Assembly (NCBI GenBank): GCA_002722565.1
Contig: PBMG01000007.1
Location: forward strand, 44,423 to 108,422
DNA: 64,000 nucleotides
Source: Acidimicrobiaceae bacterium
Lineage (GTDB): Bacteria > Actinomycetota > Acidimicrobiia > Acidimicrobiales > Poriferisodalaceae
Direction of reading: 5' to 3'
Below are positions 42,061 to 49,853 of this stretch, in pieces. Made by a program: the position numbers and the translations under genes. Position 1 is the first letter of the stretch. Every line of letters starts with the position of its first letter. The notes below the pieces were generated by a model that was given only the letters and a program-made list of their open reading frames with translations, searched no databases and had not been told where the DNA came from.

Positions 42061-42702
42061 TTAAGCGGGTGAAAGGTCGCTGAGTTCTCCGGTGTTGTTG
42101 ACCGACAAGACGACCGGTCCATTTCGTGTGTAGAGGATGGCGGTTACTGAACAGGGGGAAACGACCGTTCGTTGAAATAGATCCAGGTGAGTCCCCATAG
42201 CGTGGGCAACTAGAGCTCGAATGGGATCGGCATGACTAACGGCGACAATAGCTTTTCCGGGATGTCTTTCCACCAAGCGATTAACTGTTCCCGCCATCCT
42301 TGTCTGCATTTCGGTAAACGACTCCCCGTTTGGGAAGCGAAAGCCGGAGGGGTATTTTTGCACCGATGACCATGATTTGAGCTTCCTCAACTGAGTCAAC
42401 TTTCGACCGGTCCAGTCTCCGACATCAAGTTCAAGTAAGCCTCGGTCTTGTTTCACCTTCAGCTGGAGTTCTGAGGAAATAGCTTGAGCTGTTTGTTTGG
42501 TCCTTTCCAACGGACTGCAATAGATGGCTTCAAAACGTTGCCTACCCATAGCGGAAATGCGTTGAGCCACATTCTTTGCTTGGTCTAATCCTTTATCGGA
42601 TAGATGAACTCCAGGTTTTCTGCCATAAAGCTCAATTCCGGTTGTCGGTGTTTGCCCGTGTCTGACTAAAAGAACAAGCGTCGGTCTTTGAGAAGAAGCC
42701 AC
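42061..42702 (-). CDS. Histidine phosphatase family protein (phosphoglycerate mutase-like)
   Basis: A 213-residue protein. The catalytic His is in LLVRHGQTPTTGIELYGRKP, the second in VAVSHADPIRALVAHAMG, with CSPLERTKQTAQAI and LLELDVGDWTGR between them, all typical. Substrate is unknown; its constant partners suggest a role opposite the SCO1664-like kinase. It starts with GTG 42702, six bases after a TACGGT box (42714-42709, minus strand), so its transcript is probably leaderless. Confidence 0.88.
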   Translation of the reverse strand: MASSQRPTLVLLVRHGQTPTTGIELYGRKPGVHLSDKGLDQAKNVAQRISAMGRQRFEAIYCSPLERTKQTAQAISSELQLKVKQDRGLLELDVGDWTGRKLTQLRKLKSWSSVQKYPSGFRFPNGESFTEMQTRMAGTVNRLVERHPGKAIVAVSHADPIRALVAHAMGTHLDLFQRTVVSPCSVTAILYTRNGPVVLSVNNTGELSDLSPA

Positions 42703-42705
42703 GAA

Positions 42706-43443
42706 ATGACCGTAGTCGTTAAAGACCCCTCAGAGTCTGCAACACTCGACGTTATGGACTCCCTTTCTTCAGTTGCTCAGGCCATATCTGAGTGTCGACA
42801 GTGCGAACGGCTCGTGCAATGGAGAGAGAAGATTTCGTTAGAAAAGCGAGCGGCGTTTATTGATGATGAGTACTGGGGGCGAGGCGTCCCCGGTTTTGGA
42901 GACCCAGCAGCCAAGGTAATGGTTATTGGTCTTGCGCCAGCGGCTCACGGAGCGAATAGAACCGGACGTGTTTTTACAGGGGACCGGTCGGGTGACTTTC
43001 TTTTTGCTTCCATGCATCGAACTGGTTTCGCGAACCAGTCTCTAGCTCGGCGCATCGACGATGGCCTTCAGCTATCGGATGCCTATGTCACTGCCGCGGT
43101 TAGATGTGCGCCGCCCGCAAACAAGCCAACTCCAGTCGAAAGAGATACCTGTCGACCCTTTATTGAAAGAGAGCTTTCGCTTCTCACAGAGGCAACTGTG
43201 TTTGTGGCGTTGGGTCAATTTGGGTACCAAGTAGCATGCTCAATCCTGGGAGTACGTCCCCGACCTCGCTTCGGCCACGGTGTTGTGGTGCCTTTGGAGA
43301 AACAAGAGAGCGATGCAAATAGGTACATCATTTGCTCTTTCCACCCCAGCCAACAGAACACCTTCACCGGCCGCCTCACTGAAGTAATGCTTGACGATGT
43401 TTTCATTAAGGCGCGCGAGTTGGGTGGGTTAGAACCGTTCTAA
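42706..43443 (+). CDS. udgB: Type 5 uracil-DNA glycosylase UdgB
   Basis: About 245 residues. CRQCERLVQWRE supplies the first iron-sulfur cysteines, with others in RCAPPANKPT and DTCRPF. GLAPAAHGANRTGRVFTGD is the glycosylase motif of family 5, which lacks the usual Asp/Asn and removes uracil, hypoxanthine and other damaged bases; HPSQQNTFTGRL is the second motif. ATG 42706 lies only three bases from the divergent phosphatase start; ATG 42754, right before the conserved domain, is an equally good start. Confidence 0.9.
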   Translation: MTVVVKDPSESATLDVMDSLSSVAQAISECRQCERLVQWREKISLEKRAAFIDDEYWGRGVPGFGDPAAKVMVIGLAPAAHGANRTGRVFTGDRSGDFLFASMHRTGFANQSLARRIDDGLQLSDAYVTAAVRCAPPANKPTPVERDTCRPFIERELSLLTEATVFVALGQFGYQVACSILGVRPRPRFGHGVVVPLEKQESDANRYIICSFHPSQQNTFTGRLTEVMLDDVFIKARELGGLEPF

Positions 43444-43452
43444 CCTTTAGTT

Positions 43453-44028
43453 GTGATCGATTGGAAAAGGGCGATACAAATTTTCGCGCGAGTTGCTGTA
43501 GTCATAGCGCTGTGCAGCGGGTGTTCTCCGAGAACTGCAGAACCCGAATATTCGGACAGCTCAGACACATCATTCGATAATCCAGGAACTCTGGCCACGC
43601 AGACAACAGATGTCAAGGGTGAGTATCTACTTGATATAGGCGTCACCGTAGCGTTCCTCGACGCGTGTATTTCTGACTCAGGTTTAGTTGGCCCGTGTCA
43701 TTGTGCTTCAGAGTTGCTTATCTACGATGTCGACGCGACCGACATTGCTGGTCTCGAGGATCGAATCAGTGCATTCAATGACTTCCCGCCAGAACTAGCG
43801 GGCCTTTTAGTGGAATGCCGAGGCAAGGAACGACCCCCTCTATGGTCAGCTGCTACCAAAGAGGTATACGTTAATGCTTGCGCCAAGGGCTCCAGCCGGC
43901 TGATAGACCTCTGTCGCTGTTCAGCTTTTCGGGCCGCCGATGTTATACCTGAAGACAGATTGCCCGAGTTCCTTGCAGCTAGCGACCTAAGGCCCAACAT
44001 GGTCGATTTGATCAACACATGTCTCTGA
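43453..44028 (+). CDS. Lipoprotein with two copies of a Cys-rich unit, function unknown
   Basis: A 191-residue protein with a lipoprotein signal (VVIALCSGC, Cys about 24) and an acidic linker. The rest is two units of about 50-55 residues with the same plan: F/Y-(L/V)-(D/N)-A-C, 9-10 residues, C-x-C, 33-37 residues, C (FLDACISDSGLVGPCHCASE and YVNACAKGSSRLIDLCRCSA). Each unit also has a late hydrophobic LVEC/INTC strand. Paired disulfides or metal sites are likely. GTG 43453 follows TAACCT (43441-43446) by 6 bases. Family not recognised. Confidence 0.72.
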   Translation: MIDWKRAIQIFARVAVVIALCSGCSPRTAEPEYSDSSDTSFDNPGTLATQTTDVKGEYLLDIGVTVAFLDACISDSGLVGPCHCASELLIYDVDATDIAGLEDRISAFNDFPPELAGLLVECRGKERPPLWSAATKEVYVNACAKGSSRLIDLCRCSAFRAADVIPEDRLPEFLAASDLRPNMVDLINTCL

Positions 44029-44043
44029 ATTGGTAGGAATAAA

Positions 44044-45207
44044 TTATTTTCTGGTGGGTAGAAGCGCTGGCTGCTCCCAAGCGAACTCTGGCCACCTGCT
44101 GCGAGACTTTTGGCTTAATTTGTGCATGAGCTCGATTGCCCCAGGGTCATCGTCACCGGGTCGTCCGATCAGGTAACCCTGCTCCAACATCTTCATAATG
44201 ATTTCGCGACCTATTGGAGTCCTGATGATGGTTAGCGTCCAGTCGCTGTATTTGCCGATGCCGCCGGTCGAAATATCAGCGTGTTCAGCAGCGAAATCGG
44301 GACAGTGATTACAACCTTCTCGAGTCCAAGCGTGACATTCCTTGAGATTGATTTCGTAGTAACCACCGTCGTGGGTCCAAATTTGAAAGACGCCTTTAAT
44401 GTTTGTCTTTTTTATCGTGCGACGGTCTAAGCCATATTTCTGTTCGAAGAGTTCCTCGAAGATTGCCTCATCAAATGATTTAGAGCAGAGCAGCCCTATG
44501 TTCAAGGCGAACCTATTTCCCACTTTGCCGATCTTGCGCGACTTCGCTACAGGAACAATTGAGCTTTGGCAACTCATTCCCACTAAAGCGATCTTCTTAG
44601 CCCCTGCTTCGATTGCTTCGTCATAAGCCAAAGTGTTTGCGGAGTATGTGTAGCGGCTGCCGGCGCCTCGGATGACGTCGTCTCGATTAAATGCCACGCC
44701 TGGGGAGGCAGTCCATTGTGAACCTTCGCCGTCTCCCACGTACGAGGTAAGAGCGGCGTCTATGTAGCCATTTTCTAGTGCCCAAATCAGGATGGCCGAA
44801 ACAAGTCCTCCGTCCTGTCCGACTTCGTGAATGAAGTCATCGGAGGCTCGGGTTAAAATTATGTCTTTGTATATTCCGGCAGGATCTTCGGGGGTTCGGG
44901 TTTTGTTGAATAGAAATTCGTCTGCCTCATGTTCCCATGTTCGAAAACGTGGACAAGCTCGGGTGCAACTAGTGCAACCTTTTTCGCCATGACCGCAGTT
45001 GTCGGCCCCGAGTTCCTCTTCGATGTGGAAAGGCTTGAAGCCACCCTGAACATGGTCGTAACCGATTACGTCATGCGGACAACTGATTACACATCCGGCA
45101 CACCCCGTGCATAGGCCTGAGGTGATCACTTCTTCGTGAAGTTCTTTCCACTGAAATGACCATCGTTCGGGCTTGGGTGCTTCGGTGCTGGTTTCTGCCA
45201 GAGCCAT
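44044..45207 (-). CDS. Coenzyme F420 hydrogenase/dehydrogenase beta subunit (FrhB) family protein
   Basis: About 387 residues. An N-terminal ferredoxin-like part carries LCTGCAGCVISCPHDVI and GCTSCTRACP, enough for two [4Fe-4S] clusters; the FrhB domain has VGQDGGLVSAILIWALENG, GMSCQSSIVP, NIGLLCSKSFDE and CNHCPDFAAEHADISTGGIG, the flavin and cluster signatures. FrhB proteins pass electrons between iron-sulfur clusters, FAD and F420 or related acceptors; the true substrate is unknown. ATG 45207 follows TATTCT (45220-45215, minus strand) by 7 bases. It is divergent from a PPOX-type F420 protein. Confidence 0.85.
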   Translation of the reverse strand: MALAETSTEAPKPERWSFQWKELHEEVITSGLCTGCAGCVISCPHDVIGYDHVQGGFKPFHIEEELGADNCGHGEKGCTSCTRACPRFRTWEHEADEFLFNKTRTPEDPAGIYKDIILTRASDDFIHEVGQDGGLVSAILIWALENGYIDAALTSYVGDGEGSQWTASPGVAFNRDDVIRGAGSRYTYSANTLAYDEAIEAGAKKIALVGMSCQSSIVPVAKSRKIGKVGNRFALNIGLLCSKSFDEAIFEELFEQKYGLDRRTIKKTNIKGVFQIWTHDGGYYEINLKECHAWTREGCNHCPDFAAEHADISTGGIGKYSDWTLTIIRTPIGREIIMKMLEQGYLIGRPGDDDPGAIELMHKLSQKSRSRWPEFAWEQPALLPTRK

Positions 45208-45347
45208 ATCAAAGAGAATACGCCTGTCGGCACCAATAAACCCACTCAAAATTCATTCAGTCTGGGCTTTTGGGTGTCGGGGAACCGCGAGCTAGTGTGA
45301 TCCGTCGCTTTGTAATTCATCGATTATGTCTGCCACCCTGAGGACTA

Positions 45348-45758
45348 ATGAACGAATCTGAACTTTTGGAACTATTAGACGATGCACGCGTCGCGACTCT
45401 CGCGACCATCCGAGCGGACGGCCGAGTTGATCTTGTGCCGATCACATTCGCTTTTGATGATGAGGTTTTGGTAACAGCGATCGACCATAAGAAGAAATCA
45501 ACGACTGAGCTAAAACGGCTGGACAACATTCGGCAGTTTCCGGAAGTAACTCTTCTGGTCGATCACTATGACGACCAGGACTGGAAGAAACTTTGGTGGG
45601 TTCGGATCCGAGGTCGAGCGAAAGTACACGAGAGCGGTAAAGGTTATGAACGGGCATTAGACCTTTTAAGTGGTCGTTACTCGCAGTATGAAGAGAAACG
45701 ACCCAAAGGTCCAGCGATTGTTATCGAGCGGACCGAGATAACCGGATGGAAGGCTTAG
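45348..45758 (+). CDS. PPOX-class probable F420-dependent oxidoreductase
   Basis: A 136-residue split-barrel flavin/F420-binding protein. LLDDARVATLATIRADGRVD, LVPITFAFDDEVLVTAIDHK, and WWVRIRGRAKVHESG are the features of the Rv0121c-like group. It would use F420H2 (or FMN) to reduce an unknown substrate. AGG occurs 6 bases before ATG. Its neighbour on the other strand is an FrhB-like protein, and its end overlaps the end of the fetB-like gene by 4 bases. Confidence 0.85.
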   Translation: MNESELLELLDDARVATLATIRADGRVDLVPITFAFDDEVLVTAIDHKKKSTTELKRLDNIRQFPEVTLLVDHYDDQDWKKLWWVRIRGRAKVHESGKGYERALDLLSGRYSQYEEKRPKGPAIVIERTEITGWKA

Positions 45759-46561
45759 CTCGCTTCAGTCGTAGCCGACGAACAGAGCTGGCCTCCGCTC
45801 AGAGCAGAGAATGCGCAACCTAGAACGACGGTAGTGACGGTCAACGTCACCCCGCCGAGAATCAAAAAAGAGACAACCATTTGAGTCATAACTGCCTGCA
45901 ATGGGGCGACGCCTGCTAGCAGCATCCCTGTCATTGTCCCTGGCAGCAAAACTAAGCCAATCATGCGCATTCGTTCAATCGGTGGTGTCAAAGCGATTTT
46001 GACGGCTGTTCTAATTTGGGGCCGAATGGCAGCGTGCTGTCGGAAGCCTAAAGCCAGCATCGCTTCAATTTGGCCGCGTTCCTCACGCACCAGCTCGGCG
46101 AACCTCGCTGCGCCTGCAGAGGTGGCAGGGAGGGTGTTTCCCAGGATTATCCCAGCCATAGGCACCAACGTTGATGGCTCAAGGGGTAGCACTCCAAAAC
46201 AAAAGACGACCGCTAAGCCTGCGGCTACAGGGACAGTCACCGCTGAAAATGAAAGGAGGATGGAGGGGCGATGAATTCCCAAATCTGCCGTTCTTCGACG
46301 CACTAGCCCTGTGGCGAAGAGGACCATGGCCCCGCACCACAGCCAGCCCCAAGCCGGATGTGCCTCCGACTTGAGTGCAGGAACTAGTAAGGCTCCTGCT
46401 GCGAGTAACTGAACCACCGACCGAGTCGAACTCACTGAGATAGACGGGATAAGACCAAGATCAAGCCGCCAAGAAGCCAAGAGTGTTAGCGAAACTAAAC
46501 CAGCAGCGGCGACCACCCCCCAGGGCGAAACTGTTGTCGTTGCCGCAAAGACGTTCACCAT
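45755..46561 (-). CDS. fetB: FetB/YbbM-type (UPF0014) ABC transporter permease
   Basis: A 268-residue polytopic membrane protein with seven hydrophobic segments. SVVQLLAAGALL, PMAGIILGNTLPATSAGA, EAMLALGFRQHAAIRPQIRT and GLVLLPGTMTGMLLAGVAPLQA are the UPF0014 family signatures; in E. coli FetAB exports iron under stress. The FetA ATPase gene is not adjacent. ATG 46561 or the GTG next to it is the start; upstream is the tRNA-Arg gene on the same strand. Confidence 0.88.
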   Translation of the reverse strand: MVNVFAATTTVSPWGVVAAAGLVSLTLLASWRLDLGLIPSISVSSTRSVVQLLAAGALLVPALKSEAHPAWGWLWCGAMVLFATGLVRRRTADLGIHRPSILLSFSAVTVPVAAGLAVVFCFGVLPLEPSTLVPMAGIILGNTLPATSAGAARFAELVREERGQIEAMLALGFRQHAAIRPQIRTAVKIALTPPIERMRMIGLVLLPGTMTGMLLAGVAPLQAVMTQMVVSFLILGGVTLTVTTVVLGCAFSALSGGQLCSSATTEAS

Positions 46562-46627
46562 GTTGGGAATCTAGTCAGATCGTGGGGACCCGCACTAGTG
46601 CAATGTTTGAGAATCGGTTATTTTTAG

Positions 46628-46699
46628 CGCCCTCGGCAGGATTCGAACCTGCGCTCATGGCTCCGGAGGCCACTGCTCTATCCCCTGAGCTACGAGGGC
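46628..46699 (-). tRNA. tRNA-Arg (anticodon CCG)
   Basis: On the minus strand GCCCTCG pairs with CGAGGGC (7-bp acceptor), the D arm is GCTC-AGGGGATA-GAGC, the anticodon arm GTGGC-CTCCGGA-GCCAT places CCG at 34-36, the variable loop is GAGC, and the T arm is GCAGG-TTCGAAT-CCTGC. Length is 72 without CCA, which is not encoded. It reads CGG codons. It lies 164 bases from the divergent argS gene, whose product charges it. The 303 bases between fetB and argS hold only this gene. Confidence 0.95.
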
Positions 46700-46863
46700 G
46701 GGTAAGCGAATGTATCGCTTTCCGAAGAACCCTCCACACCACCAGATATTTATCCAGCATCCGTAAGTCGCTTCGAGTCAGGAGGGTCTCAGCGGTACAG
46801 TCAAGTTTGTCTTGTTGTCGTTGTAGCTACAAGATGCCCATCCTGACCTACAGGGAGCCACTC

Positions 46864-48468
46864 GTGATCACCGAAGTCTTGGCAGCAGCTTTGATGACCT
46901 CTTTAAGGGAGTCACAAATCGAAGTTGCTGCGAACGAGATCCAGATGGAACGTCCTGCGCTGCGCGACCACGGAGATTGGTCTTCCAATGTCGCTTTGGC
47001 GATATCTAAGGAAGTAGGCCGCAATCCTCGCGAGTTAGCGGAGGAGCTAGTTCAGGCAATCGAACGATCTTCGAATGATCTGATTGAAAGGATGGAGGTT
47101 GCGGGCCCAGGTTTTATTAATTTCTATCTGTCGCCGCGGTGGTTACATGACGTGATGCTCGAAGTATTAAGCGAAGGCGAAGGGGGCTATGCACGACCAG
47201 AAATAGGTAAAGGCCAATCGATAAACCTTGAATTCGTGTCAGCTAACCCAACTGGCCCTCTTCATGCAGGAGGGGGCCGCTGGGGTGCTTATGGAGATAG
47301 TCTTTCTCGGATATTTCGTCGGTGCGGTTATCAAACATTCACCGAGTACTACGTTAACGATCGCGGACTTCAAACTGAGCTGTTCGGAGCTTCGTTGCTG
47401 GCTCGCCGCAATGGCATCGATCTTCCAGATGACGGATATGCGGGCGAATACGTAGCTGAATGGGCCTCAGAAATGCCCGATGATGTGGACCCTATCGAAT
47501 GGGGTCGGAAGAGAGCCCTAGCTGATGTTCAGCAATCTTTAGCTTTGATGAATGTTGAATTTGACCACTGGGCAAGTGAAAAGGCCTTAGTCGAGTCGGG
47601 AGCTATGGAAGCGACCATGGCGGACCTTAGAGCTGGGGGATGGATCGATGATAGAGATGGGGCGACATGGTTAAGGACCTCCGAATTCGGCGATGAGAAG
47701 GATCGAGTCTTAGTTAAAAGCGACGGGGAACCTACATATTTTGTGCCGGACATTGCTTACCATCATGAAAAATTTGAACGCGGGGACCTTGTGATTGATG
47801 TCCTGGGTGCTGACCATCATGGTTATGTTCCGCGCATGTCAGCTGCCATGCAAATGTTAGGACACAAGCCGGAGTCATATGAAGCGATCATTGGCCAAAA
47901 CGTGACTTTGGTTAGAGATGGTCAGGAGATCAAACTCTCGAAACGTACAGGAACAATGGTAGAGGTGAGTGAGTTAATCGAAGCGGTTGGAGCTGACGTA
48001 GCCCGATTTGCTTACTTGCTTCAGTCCATCGATTCTCGACAAACTATCGATATCGACGTGCTCTCGAAGCAAGCGAACGAGAACCCTGTCTATTACGTTC
48101 AATATGCGCATGCTCGCATAGCCTCCGTTGCGCGTGAGGCCGCAAGCCGCGGGATAGATCGGGCAGCTTTGGACTCAATTGATGTGGGGCTCTTGACGCA
48201 TGATCGGGAATTGGAGCTTCTTCGTTATCTCTCGACGTTGCCTGAGATCCTTGAAATCGCCGCTCGTGACAGAGCCCCTCATCGTATAGCTACCTGGCTT
48301 CGCGAATTCGCATCAGCCTTTCATGGTTTCTACCACGATTGTCCAGTTCTCAGATCTGATGTCGACGCGGGCATACAACAAGCCAGACTCTGGTTGGTTG
48401 AATCAGCTCGCGTTGGCTTCGCTATCGGCCTTGACCTTCTGGGTCTTACGGCCCCGGAACAAATGTGA
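46864..48468 (+). CDS. argS: Arginyl-tRNA synthetase
   Basis: A 534-residue class I synthetase. NLEFVSANPTGPLHAGGGRW contains the HIGH-equivalent as HAGG; a Gly at the fourth position is also usual in other actinobacterial ArgS (HIGG). FVPDIAYHHEKFERG and the KMSKS-equivalent IKLSKRTGTMVEV follow, and the C-terminal anticodon domain begins near YYVQYAHARI. GTG 46864 is chosen because AGGGAG lies 6 bases upstream; the frame is open back through the tRNA gene but that part is not coding. It heads the argS-lysA-hom-thrC run. Confidence 0.93.
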   Translation: MITEVLAAALMTSLRESQIEVAANEIQMERPALRDHGDWSSNVALAISKEVGRNPRELAEELVQAIERSSNDLIERMEVAGPGFINFYLSPRWLHDVMLEVLSEGEGGYARPEIGKGQSINLEFVSANPTGPLHAGGGRWGAYGDSLSRIFRRCGYQTFTEYYVNDRGLQTELFGASLLARRNGIDLPDDGYAGEYVAEWASEMPDDVDPIEWGRKRALADVQQSLALMNVEFDHWASEKALVESGAMEATMADLRAGGWIDDRDGATWLRTSEFGDEKDRVLVKSDGEPTYFVPDIAYHHEKFERGDLVIDVLGADHHGYVPRMSAAMQMLGHKPESYEAIIGQNVTLVRDGQEIKLSKRTGTMVEVSELIEAVGADVARFAYLLQSIDSRQTIDIDVLSKQANENPVYYVQYAHARIASVAREAASRGIDRAALDSIDVGLLTHDRELELLRYLSTLPEILEIAARDRAPHRIATWLREFASAFHGFYHDCPVLRSDVDAGIQQARLWLVESARVGFAIGLDLLGLTAPEQM

Positions 48469-48478
48469 GAAGGGTCTA

Positions 48479-49771
48479 ATGAACCAATCAGAGAAATCCA
48501 ATGGCCCGATTCCTCTATCACTTCTGCCTGATTCTGCAGAAGTAGGTTCCAGGGGTGAGTTGCGCATCGGCGGCATAGCTGTTGACGATCTCGCTAACGA
48601 ATACGGAACACCATTGTTTATCTATGACGAAGACCACCTTCGTTCGCGGTGCAGCGAGGCTCTGAGCGCACTGGGCGCTGGCACCGCATACGCGGGGAAA
48701 GCTTTTCTCTGTGTTGCCATGGCGAGGCTTGTCACGGAGGAAGGACTCCACCTAGATGTAGCAAGTGAAGGAGAACTCCGGACGGCCATAGCTGCTGACG
48801 TTCCCGGAGAACGCATCGTTCTACATGGAAACAACAAATCAGTCGGCGAGCTTTCTTTAGCCCGTTCCTATGGCGTTGGGCGAGTGGTGGTTGACTCATT
48901 CGATGAACTTCGTCGACTTCAAGAACTCCACGATGAAGATGGCATAGTTTCTCCAATTCTGTTGAGAGTCACGCCAGGAGTTGAAGCTCATACGCACGAA
49001 TATGTTTCGACCGGCCAGAACGACTCTAAGTTTGGATTTGGTTTGGAGTCTGGTGCTGCTGCTGCTGCAGTCGAAGAATGCATTTCTAACCCGGGTGTCG
49101 ACTTGGTTGGTGTCCACCAACACATCGGGAGTCAAGTGTTCAGAGTTGACAGTTTCGCTCGAGCCCTTGAAGTGGTCGTGGGGTTTTCTGAACCACTCGG
49201 GTTGCCTGAGCTATCCGTTGGAGGAGGTCTTGGCGTCGCGTATCTTGAATCGGAGTCAGCCCCGTCGATCAGTGAGTGGGGTGAAATGCTGGGTCAAGCG
49301 TGTGACAGCCTCGGAGTTCAAGCTCGGGTTTCTGCGGAGCCGGGGAGATCGATTGCGGCTCAAGCGGGAGTCACTGTTTATTCGATAGGAACTATTAAGG
49401 AGATCCCAGGCATAAGGACCTATATGGCAGTCGACGGAGGTTTCGTTGATAATCCGCGGCCGATGCTCTACGGGAGTGGGTATACGGCATTCGCGCCGAG
49501 CAGAGTTACCGAAGACAGAAATGCTGTGGCCCGGGTGGTTGGAAAGCATTGCGAATCGAGTGACGTAATTGTTCGAGAAGCCTCGTTGCCAGAAAATTTG
49601 AAGGTGGGAGATTTTGTAGCTACTCCAGTCACGGGAGCTTATGGGTATTCGATGGCTAGTACTTACAATCGAATGCCGCGACCACCAGTGATTTTTGTCT
49701 CAAAGGGTGAATCGAGACTCGTTATTCGCGGCGAGTCGGTTGAAGACCTTTTGGCCCTTGATGTTGATTGA
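48479..49771 (+). CDS. lysA: Diaminopimelate decarboxylase
   Basis: A 430-residue PLP enzyme that makes lysine from meso-diaminopimelate. The PLP lysine is in TAYAGKAFLC, with the barrel motifs GVHQHIGSQVF, LSVGGGLGVAYLE and SAEPGRSIAAQAG, and the C-terminal VATPVTGAYGYSMASTYNR supplied to the partner active site. ATG 48479 has GAAGGG 4 bases upstream; it follows argS by 10 bases. Confidence 0.95.
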   Translation: MNQSEKSNGPIPLSLLPDSAEVGSRGELRIGGIAVDDLANEYGTPLFIYDEDHLRSRCSEALSALGAGTAYAGKAFLCVAMARLVTEEGLHLDVASEGELRTAIAADVPGERIVLHGNNKSVGELSLARSYGVGRVVVDSFDELRRLQELHDEDGIVSPILLRVTPGVEAHTHEYVSTGQNDSKFGFGLESGAAAAAVEECISNPGVDLVGVHQHIGSQVFRVDSFARALEVVVGFSEPLGLPELSVGGGLGVAYLESESAPSISEWGEMLGQACDSLGVQARVSAEPGRSIAAQAGVTVYSIGTIKEIPGIRTYMAVDGGFVDNPRPMLYGSGYTAFAPSRVTEDRNAVARVVGKHCESSDVIVREASLPENLKVGDFVATPVTGAYGYSMASTYNRMPRPPVIFVSKGESRLVIRGESVEDLLALDVD

Positions 49772-49853
49772 TTGAACGGTTTAGGTTTGCTTCAGGCCGT
49801 TGAGTGATAAATCGACGCGGAGAATAGGTGTTCTGGCCGGTACCGTTGGGGTT

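Noticed and set aside
46483-46863. A much longer ArgS frame reaching back to 46483
   Set aside because: It crosses the antisense of the tRNA-Arg gene and has no family similarity; GTG 46864 has a good ribosome binding site.
46864-48468. Damaged HIGH motif (HAGG) in ArgS
   Set aside because: A Gly at this place is usual in actinobacterial ArgS, so it is not a sign of inactivation.
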